From contig RQCP01000064.1 in the NCBI GenBank assembly GCA_008668235.1, positions 1 through 10,848 on the forward strand: DNA of 10,848 nt. The letters run 5' to 3'. The position numbers were made by a program, and so were the translations under genes. Origin of the DNA: Collinsella aerofaciens (GTDB lineage: Bacteria; Actinomycetota; Coriobacteriia; Coriobacteriales; Coriobacteriaceae). Under the pieces are notes generated by a model. It saw only the letters and a list, made by a program, of their open reading frames with translations. It ran no database searches and was not told where the DNA came from. Shown here in pieces: positions 1 to 4,615 of this stretch. The stretch's first letter is position 1, and each line of letters opens with the position of its first letter.

Positions 1-4
1 CACC

Positions 5-121
5 GGTCAGCGGCCAGAGCATGGGGGGCACGCCCGGTCCCGTTCCGAACCCGGAAGCTAAGCCCCATCGCGCCGAGAGTACTGCGGGGTCAGCCCGTGG
101 GAGGCCAGGGCGCCGCTGACC
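5..121 (+). rRNA. rrf: 5S ribosomal RNA
   Basis: This is the 5S RNA of the large ribosomal subunit. The sequence shows the conserved core CCGTTCCGAACCCGGAAG (about 39-56), followed by the usual GAGAGTACTG segment. The two ends pair perfectly as helix I: bases 1-14 are the exact reverse complement of 112-125, so the terminal stem extends a few bases past the likely mature ends. The mature ends given (about 117 nt) are estimated from helix I and could shift by 2-4 bases. The window opens at this gene, so it is probably the 3' member of an rRNA operon whose 16S and 23S genes lie to the left. It is followed by a strong terminator. Confidence 0.96.
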
Positions 122-155
122 GGTGGACGGCACCGAGCCGTCATCCGAGATGGAG

Positions 156-187
156 AAGGGGGAGGCCTCGCGGCCTCCCCCTTTTTT
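156..187 (+). terminator. Rho-independent terminator of the rRNA operon
   Basis: A 12-bp perfect stem (156-167 with 172-183) has a 4-base loop and is followed by a run of T (182-187). It lies about 35 bases after the 5S gene in the correct orientation to end the rRNA transcript. On the minus strand the tail is poor in T, so it is mainly a plus-strand terminator. Confidence 0.93.
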
Positions 188-206
188 GCGTTTACGGGGC
201 GTAACT

Positions 207-250
207 GGCTCAATTACACCAGACGATCTTATCGTTTTTGGTATTGAGCC
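207..250 (+). terminator. Nested hairpin, possible backup terminator
   Basis: An outer inverted repeat (GGCTCAAT 207-214 with ATTGAGCC 243-250) encloses a small inner hairpin (ACGAT 223-227 with ATCGT 231-235) that runs into a T tract (235-239). On the plus strand this could be a second terminator behind the rRNA operon. On the minus strand the outer repeat sits just after the stop codon of the membrane-protein gene at 252 but lacks a T tail. Both structure and role are inferred from base pairing only. Confidence 0.45.
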
Positions 251-251
251 C

Positions 252-719
252 TTATTTAAAGAAGATAAATCGAATAACAAGGGCAAGTGCTATGGCCACA
301 ATGATCAAAAGCAGGATTGTCAGTCGATGCTGCTTGCGTCGTTTACTTGATGATACGAAGATTGATTTTCCCTGTTTTGGCGTTTCGAGATAGCGAGCCG
401 AATGCGTCAAGGTTTGCTTTGGTCGAGGACCTCTTTGTTGATGAGTGGCGAATGCTTTCATCGGCTCATCACTAACTGCGCTGTTTTTAGATAATGGTGC
501 GTCTTTCAGATATACAGGGTCTCCCGAGGCGACGCCCATATGTTTACGTCCCGTTTGGGCATCCTCGAGTGTTTGATATCGATTTCTCGTCACATACTCG
601 GGCTCCGGATCATTAATGGGCTCTTGCGAGATGTGGGGGCGATGGAACCGTGGCGGCTGCGTGGAAGTATCTTCCCCCTGCGTCGGCATAAACATTTTGT
701 TCTGGTTTTGGTCGTCCAT
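252..719 (-). CDS. Hypothetical protein with a single C-terminal membrane helix
   Basis: I do not recognise this 155-residue protein. Residues 1-125 are polar, rich in Gln, Pro, Thr and charged residues, with no visible domain, and are probably disordered. A basic patch (SKRRKQHR, 125-132) precedes one hydrophobic helix at about 133-153 (LTILLLIIVAIALALVIRF), and the chain ends two residues later. There is no N-terminal signal peptide, so the protein looks tail-anchored with the N-terminal part in the cytoplasm. The start at 719 is supported by AAAGGG about 6 bases upstream; Met9 and Met11 are alternatives. Base composition is more AT-rich than in the genes to its right. It converges on the rRNA operon and diverges from hsp20. 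A TACAAT box and tandem repeats at 785-812 upstream suggest regulated expression. The reading frame is credible; the function is unknown. Confidence 0.72.
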   Translation of the reverse strand: MDDQNQNKMFMPTQGEDTSTQPPRFHRPHISQEPINDPEPEYVTRNRYQTLEDAQTGRKHMGVASGDPVYLKDAPLSKNSAVSDEPMKAFATHQQRGPRPKQTLTHSARYLETPKQGKSIFVSSSKRRKQHRLTILLLIIVAIALALVIRFIFFK

Positions 720-758
720 GATGCCCTTTAGCTCGTTACCAACAACGTGTACGCGCTC

Positions 759-764
759 ATTGTA
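759..764 (-). promoter_or_regulatory. Candidate -10 box for the membrane-protein gene
   Basis: On the minus strand this reads TACAAT, about 40 bases before the start codon at 719. No TTGACA-like -35 is visible at the right spacing. The -35 area lies against the tandem repeat at 785-810, so a bound regulator could act there. This is an inference from one hexamer and its position. Confidence 0.4.
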
Positions 765-784
765 AGCCCCTTGCTATTTGTAGC

Positions 785-810
785 TGCGAACATACTTGCG
801 AACATACTTG
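785..810. repeat. Tandem 12-bp direct repeat with CGAACATA half-sites
   Basis: Two exact head-to-tail copies of TGCGAACATACT (785-796 and 797-808) are followed by TG, the start of a third unit. Each copy contains CGAACATA, the left half of the Bacillus-type LexA box CGAACATATGTTCG. Bases 787-800 match that box at 11 of 14 positions and 799-812 at 9 of 14. The repeat lies just upstream of the candidate -10 box of the minus-strand gene, a usual place for an operator. The repeat is certain; the LexA link is a hypothesis. Confidence 0.6.
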
Positions 811-823
811 TTATTTAAGCTCT

Positions 824-856
824 GGTTCAAAGAACCTTAACCTTATTAAAACCTTA
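824..856. promoter_or_regulatory. Palindrome GGTTC-AAA-GAACC plus three AACCTTA repeats
   Basis: A perfect 5-3-5 palindrome (824-836) runs directly into three AACCTTA heptamers at 833-839, 839-845 and 850-856, spaced 6 and 11 bases apart. They sit midway in the AT-rich divergent region between the membrane-protein gene and hsp20, so they could serve either gene. Neither a CIRCE element nor a HAIR (HspR) element is present. Operator function is inferred. Confidence 0.35.
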
Positions 857-980
857 GTCATACACACTTAGATATGCTTATAGTACTGGACTCAAAAAAC
901 TTTATAGTCGATGTATATATGAGCACTGGGTGGGCATATATAAGAGCGTCAAAAGAAGTCCCAGTCACCTAGAAGATGAC

Positions 981-1006
981 TCGGCAGTCCTATAAAGGAG
1001 TGGTAA
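981..1006 (+). promoter_or_regulatory. Hairpin covering the hsp20 Shine-Dalgarno (possible RNA thermometer)
   Basis: TCCT (988-991) can pair with AGGA (996-999) of the ribosome binding site around an ATAA loop. The stem can extend past a G-G mismatch with A986-T1001 and C985-G1002, and more weakly to 981/1006. Small heat shock genes of other bacteria are classic hosts of ROSE and fourU thermometers, which hide the Shine-Dalgarno in this way. The stem is short and weak, so this is a candidate only. Confidence 0.3.
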
Positions 1007-1008
1007 AC

Positions 1009-1440
1009 ATGGCAAGCATGGTTCCTTATCGTTCGGTTTTTGGCGTTCGTCCTTCTGCTAGCTCGCTGTTCGATCTGTTTGATGATATGACCGACCTTGC
1101 AAACAACTCGATTGCTTCCAAGGCGTTCCCCGTTGACGTTGAGGATAAGGGCGACGGTTATGAGGTCAAGGCCTATCTGACCGGCGTCGCCAAGGACGAT
1201 ATCGATGTCGAGCTCAATGAGGGCCGTCTGTCCATTAGCGTGAATGTCGAGGAAGACGAGGAGAACGAGGGCAAGAACTTCCTGCAGAAGGAGTTCAGCT
1301 CGTACAGCGCGACGCGTGGCGTGTATCTAAAGGACGCTTCGAGCGAGGGCCTCTCGGCTAAGTACGCTGACGGCATCCTGACCGTTACGGTTCCCAAGAT
1401 CGTCGAGAAGAAGAACGTTACGAAGATCTCCATTGACTAA
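1009..1440 (+). CDS. Hsp20/alpha-crystallin family small heat shock protein
   Basis: This is a cytoplasmic ATP-independent chaperone that holds unfolding client proteins as an oligomer until ATP-dependent chaperones refold them. It has 143 residues, typical of bacterial Hsp20. The short N-terminal arm (1-38) contains the hydrophobic segment SLFDLFDDM. The alpha-crystallin domain covers about 39-131 and includes the hallmark GILTVTVPK (122-130). The C-terminal I-S-I (140-142) fits the IXI motif that docks neighbouring dimers. The start at 1009 is chosen because AAAGGAG (994-1000) lies 8 bases upstream; the in-frame ATG at 976 would add 11 residues and has no ribosome binding site. The gene stands alone and is closed by the hairpin at 1467-1514. 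Regulation may involve the upstream palindrome and repeats and the hairpin over the ribosome binding site. Confidence 0.95.
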   Translation: MASMVPYRSVFGVRPSASSLFDLFDDMTDLANNSIASKAFPVDVEDKGDGYEVKAYLTGVAKDDIDVELNEGRLSISVNVEEDEENEGKNFLQKEFSSYSATRGVYLKDASSEGLSAKYADGILTVTVPKIVEKKNVTKISID

Positions 1441-1466
1441 CTTCGTTGGTGTTCTGTGCTATTAAA

Positions 1467-1514
1467 AGACAGCAAAAGGGGCTGGGAAGCGATTCTCGGC
1501 CCCTTTTGCTGTCT
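1467..1514. terminator. Bidirectional terminator between convergent hsp20 and the MBL gene
   Basis: The arms AGACAGCAAAAGGGGC (1467-1482) and 1499-1514 pair perfectly over 16 bp. Pairing continues through a T-G wobble and 5 more pairs (one a G-T wobble) to a GCGA tetraloop (1489-1492), giving about 22 bp in all. CCCCTTTT in the right arm suits plus-strand termination. On the minus strand the stem is followed by TTTT (1463-1466), serving the gene that stops at 1522. Confidence 0.88.
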
Positions 1515-1521
1515 GGGACAG

Positions 1522-2331
1522 TTATTGAATGGTTGCTGGCCGATGCTGGCTTGCGGGGCGTATCGAGAGTTTTCGCGATCCTTGGAGAAGGGTTGCGGAG
1601 CTGCCGACCTCGTCATCCAGGGTTGCGGCCAGAGCTTTGGCATAGCTTTTGACGGTAAGGCTCGGACGATTGTTGTCTTGGCTGATATGCATGGCAATGA
1701 GCTGTTCGGTGCGATCGGTAACAAGTTCGCGCGCGGCTTCGGCGGCTTGGCCATTGGAGAGGTGTCCCCTTGCAGACAGGATGCGTTCCTGAAGAAAGCG
1801 GGGATATTCTCCCTCGCGCAGCATGGTCACATCGTGGTTGCTTTCGAGTGCGAGGACTCGACAATCTTTGAGGGTGTTCATGGCTTGGCTCGATAGCTCT
1901 CCGGTGTCGGTAGCAAAGCCGATGGAATCATCGAGGGCGTCGAATCGAAAGCCGATTGGATTTATGACATCGTGTGATGTTGAGTAGGTTTGCACGTGGA
2001 TGCCGGCAATGGATAGGGTGTCACCGGGGTCGAATTCCTCGACAGGCAGATGCGAAAGATTTTCTTTACTCGAAAGTGTGCCCCTGCTGGCAAAGAGGGG
2101 ACCGTGCCAGTGCTTGCACCAGACATCGAGACCCTTGATGTGATCGCTATGCTCATGAGTAATGAGAAGAGCCGAGACGTTGTCTGCCGAGAGTCCCAGT
2201 TCTGCCATGCGCTTTAATGTCTCGCGGCGAGAAAGACCGTCGTCAATCATGATGAGCCCCCGGGGGCCTTCGATGAGCGCGCAGTTGCCTTTTGAGCCGC
2301 TGCCGAGGATATGAAGGTGCAGACGAGACAT
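1522..2331 (-). CDS. MBL-fold metallo-hydrolase, WalJ/YycJ type
   Basis: This is a 269-residue metallo-beta-lactamase-fold hydrolase, probably cytoplasmic with a two-metal centre. Seen in the sequence: the opening strand HILGSGSKGNC (7-17), the metal motif HEHSDH (59-64), a histidine after the middle strands (H120), the aspartate in TDTG (142), LESNHDV (162-168), GHLSN (189-193) and H215 in MHISQDNN. The ESNHD, GHLSN and HISQDNN blocks match the Bacillus YycJ/WalJ group rather than classical lactamases or RNase Z. That group has been linked to cell-wall homeostasis and DNA repair; the substrate here is unknown. The start at 2331 gives the family-typical N-terminus. A longer start at 2379 would add 16 residues and abut the divergent tilS start, which is unlikely. 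The ribosome binding site is weak (GGA). No walRK genes are adjacent, so no gene symbol is given. Confidence 0.92.
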   Translation of the reverse strand: MSRLHLHILGSGSKGNCALIEGPRGLIMIDDGLSRRETLKRMAELGLSADNVSALLITHEHSDHIKGLDVWCKHWHGPLFASRGTLSSKENLSHLPVEEFDPGDTLSIAGIHVQTYSTSHDVINPIGFRFDALDDSIGFATDTGELSSQAMNTLKDCRVLALESNHDVTMLREGEYPRFLQERILSARGHLSNGQAAEAARELVTDRTEQLIAMHISQDNNRPSLTVKSYAKALAATLDDEVGSSATLLQGSRKLSIRPASQHRPATIQ

Positions 2332-2345
2332 AAGATTCCAAAGGA

Positions 2346-2351
2346 TACAAT
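2346..2351 (+). promoter_or_regulatory. Candidate -10 box for tilS
   Basis: TACAAT lies 28 bases before the tilS start codon, in the 48-bp gap between the divergent MBL gene and tilS. No good -35 is visible 16-18 bases upstream, where the sequence is already within the 5' end of the MBL gene. The call rests on the hexamer and on the same box upstream of other genes here. Confidence 0.4.
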
Positions 2352-2379
2352 GGGTGCGGACGAATAGAGGAGGAAGCAA

Positions 2380-3918
2380 ATGCCTACGGTATCACAGCAT
2401 TACGGACACCATGCCGTGCCCGGGGCAGTCGATGAGACCCGAACGAGGCAGCAGGCTGCTCCTGTCGTGCTCATGGTATCAGGCGGCGCGGACTCGACGG
2501 CACTGCTTCTTATGGCGTGCACATCAAAGCTGGATATCCAAGACGGGCGCGGTGTTGCCCCCATTGCTCGCGAGCGCCTGCATGTGCTGCATGTAAACCA
2601 TCATCTGCGCGGCAAGGCGTCCGATGGCGACGAGGCCTTTGTGCGTGAGCTCTGCGCGAAATATGGTTTACCGCTGTGCGTGGAGCACGCTTATTTTGAT
2701 GGGGAGTCGGGCAATATTGAGGCCGCGGCCCGCGAAGTGCGCTATGCCGCGGCGCGGAGGTATGTTCGCGAGCTCTGCGCCCAGACGGGGGCACCGCGAA
2801 CGGCGGCTCGTATCTGCACCGCGCACACGTCTTCGGATCGCGCGGAAACGTTTTTGATGAACGCGATTAAGGGTTCGGGGCCCGCTGGCCTATCGAGCAT
2901 TCCTCGCCGGAGGAATATCGTGGTACGTCCCTTGCTCGACCTAACTCATGGCGAGCTCGTGGGCTATCTACAGGTACATGGTCAGCCGTGGCGTGAAGAC
3001 GAGAGCAATGAGGATATCTCGTATCTGCGAAACTACGTGCGCCATCGAGTAATGCCAGTGGTGGCGCAGCGCAACGCGAGCGTCTGCAAGACGATTGGCG
3101 CCGCCTGCGAGATCTTAGGTGATGAGGACGCGTTTTTGTCTCAGCTTTCGGCACAGGCGTTTCGAAGCTGTTTGCGCAAAGAGGCAGCGGGTGCGCTGGT
3201 GCTCGATGCCAGGCGCCTGGCTGCGGCCGAGGTGGTAATCGCGCGGCGCATCGTGCGACTGGCGATTAAGCGCATCGATCCGGACGCTCGTCCCGAGATG
3301 CGACATGTGGAGCGAGTCCTTTCCTGCGTTGCCGAGGGCACCGGCTCGGTCACGCTTCCGGCGGGGATTGACGCACGCATTGAGTTTGGCATGCTGGCGT
3401 TTAAGGCGCCGGCGGCTCGCGAGGGCCTGGTCGCGGACTGGGTTACCGTACCCGGTCGTTTGCCGTTGGGCGGGGGACGTATGCTGGTCACAGAACCGAT
3501 GGCTGTTGAGCCGGGATGCGATATCGTGCGCCGCGCCCGTGAGCTTGCGGCTGCCGGGGAAGTGACAGCTTTGGTAGACGCGGCTGCCCTGGGTTTTGCT
3601 GACAGCGATAGTGAGCGGATCCTGGCGGGCTCGCGTGGCGAGATCCCTGCCGAGGCGCGATTGGCGCGCCTGTGGGTGGACGGTCCCGCGCCGGGAGACG
3701 TGATGTGCCCGTTAGGGATGAGTGGCCGAAGCAAGAAAGTGTCCGATTTGCTAGGTGAGGCTCGCATTCCCGTTTCCGAGCGCGCCGGCGTGCCCATGGT
3801 GAGGACGGCGCCGGGGGGTGCCGTGGTGTGGGTCGCCGGAGTTCGCGCGGACGAGCGTTTTAAGTGCACGGCCGCAACGCGCGTGGCATATCTGCTCCGC
3901 GTGGTCGATGCGGAATAG
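2380..3918 (+). CDS. tilS: tRNA(Ile)-lysidine synthetase TilS
   Basis: TilS uses ATP and lysine to convert C34 of the CAU-anticodon tRNA-Ile into lysidine, so that it reads AUA and is charged with isoleucine. The PP-loop SGGADST (34-40) sits after an N-terminal leader of about 28 residues, followed by HVNHHLRG (71-78), the AHTSSDRAET segment (148-157), GSGPAGLSSIP (165-175) and RNYVRHRVMP (217-226). The C-terminal tRNA-binding domain is recognisable in the last 80 or so residues (PGD, then the SGRSKKVSDLL stretch, then VVWVAGVRADERFK). At 512 residues it is longer than the E. coli and B. subtilis enzymes (about 430-470). The usual HHxDDQxET motif is altered to HTSSDRAET. GGAGG (2369-2373) 6 bases before the ATG supports the start. 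It lies upstream of hpt and ftsH in an order common in bacteria. Confidence 0.95.
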   Translation: MPTVSQHYGHHAVPGAVDETRTRQQAAPVVLMVSGGADSTALLLMACTSKLDIQDGRGVAPIARERLHVLHVNHHLRGKASDGDEAFVRELCAKYGLPLCVEHAYFDGESGNIEAAAREVRYAAARRYVRELCAQTGAPRTAARICTAHTSSDRAETFLMNAIKGSGPAGLSSIPRRRNIVVRPLLDLTHGELVGYLQVHGQPWREDESNEDISYLRNYVRHRVMPVVAQRNASVCKTIGAACEILGDEDAFLSQLSAQAFRSCLRKEAAGALVLDARRLAAAEVVIARRIVRLAIKRIDPDARPEMRHVERVLSCVAEGTGSVTLPAGIDARIEFGMLAFKAPAAREGLVADWVTVPGRLPLGGGRMLVTEPMAVEPGCDIVRRARELAAAGEVTALVDAAALGFADSDSERILAGSRGEIPAEARLARLWVDGPAPGDVMCPLGMSGRSKKVSDLLGEARIPVSERAGVPMVRTAPGGAVVWVAGVRADERFKCTAATRVAYLLRVVDAE

Positions 3919-3980
3919 CGTCCCACGCCTGCTATTCTGTGCGGCGTTGACGGTATTCCCGCGCTGATGGTGCGCGGGCT

Positions 3981-4009
3981 GGTAAATTTACCCCGTGCGC
4001 TGCTAGAAT
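3981..4009 (+). promoter_or_regulatory. Candidate hpt promoter with upstream palindrome
   Basis: TAGAAT (4004-4009) is a good -10 match 56 bases before the hpt start. The perfect 12-bp palindrome GGTAAATTTACC (3981-3992) occupies the place where a -35 would be expected, flanked by GCGC at 3972-3975 and 3997-4000. A repressor dimer bound there would block the promoter. This suggests hpt-ftsH can be transcribed separately from tilS. Promoter and operator are both inferred. Confidence 0.4.
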
Positions 4010-4065
4010 GTGTAGTTCGCGTCCATACGGCGGTGTGTGGGCGATAAGCACAAGAAAGGGTTGTC

Positions 4066-4614
4066 ATGGCTTCTCAACATCCGGATATCGAGAAGGTTCT
4101 GTTCACGCAGGAGGATATCGACGGTATCGTCTCTCGCCTGGGCGAGGAGATTACGCGCGACTACGCGGGTAAGGATCTGGTGCTGATTGCGGTCCTGCGC
4201 GGCGCCGTGGTCTTTATGGGCGACCTGATGCGTAAGATCGAGCTGCCGACCAACATCGATTTCATGGCTGTTTCGAGCTACGGCGACGGTGTGAAGTCCT
4301 CGGGTATCGTGCGTATCATTAAGGACCTGGATATCGACATCCGCGGTCGCGACGTACTGATCGTCGAGGACATTCTGGACTCGGGCCTGACGCTCAAGTA
4401 TCTGATGAAGAACCTCGAGAGCCGCAAGCCCGCTTCTCTGGAGGTCGCCGCCTTCCTGTGGAAGGACGTTGAGGACCGCGTCTCGGCCATCACGCCCAAG
4501 TATGTTGGAACCCATTGCCCCGATGCCTTTGTGGTGGGCTACGGCCTCGACTATGCCGAGCGCTATCGCAACCTTCCGTATCTGGGCATTTTGAAACCGG
4601 AGGTTTATTCGTAA
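4066..4614 (+). CDS. hpt: Hypoxanthine phosphoribosyltransferase
   Basis: This purine-salvage enzyme transfers the phosphoribosyl group of PRPP to hypoxanthine (often also guanine), giving IMP or GMP in the cytoplasm. It has 182 residues, the usual length. The PRPP-binding loop VLIVEDILDSGLTL (97-110) carries the invariant acidic pair E101-D102. The SSYGDG segment (70-75) is the flexible active-site loop, AVLRGA (42-47) is the early PPi-contact loop, and FVVGYGLDYAERYRNLPYLG (155-174) forms the purine pocket and C-terminal strand. The start is supported by GAAAGGG with a 5-base spacer. The next gene, ftsH, begins one base after the stop, so the two are co-transcribed and probably translationally coupled. 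The tilS-hpt-ftsH grouping is conserved in many Gram-positives. Confidence 0.96.
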   Translation: MASQHPDIEKVLFTQEDIDGIVSRLGEEITRDYAGKDLVLIAVLRGAVVFMGDLMRKIELPTNIDFMAVSSYGDGVKSSGIVRIIKDLDIDIRGRDVLIVEDILDSGLTLKYLMKNLESRKPASLEVAAFLWKDVEDRVSAITPKYVGTHCPDAFVVGYGLDYAERYRNLPYLGILKPEVYS

Positions 4615-4615
4615 G

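Noticed and set aside
123..350. Plus-strand open frame after the 5S gene
   Set aside because: It contains the rRNA terminator and overlaps the end of a better supported minus-strand gene.
824..836. GGTTCAAAGAACC read as a tRNA T-arm
   Set aside because: No acceptor, anticodon or D-arm can be built around it.
720..1008. CIRCE or HAIR heat-shock operators before hsp20
   Set aside because: Neither TTAGCACTC-N9-GAGTGCTAA nor CTTGAGT-N7-ACTCAAG can be found; only a stray GAGCACT is present.
3141..4067. Minus-strand open frame over the end of tilS
   Set aside because: Low-complexity Ser/Arg/Thr/Ala product typical of a shadow frame; TilS C-terminal motifs are clear on the plus strand.
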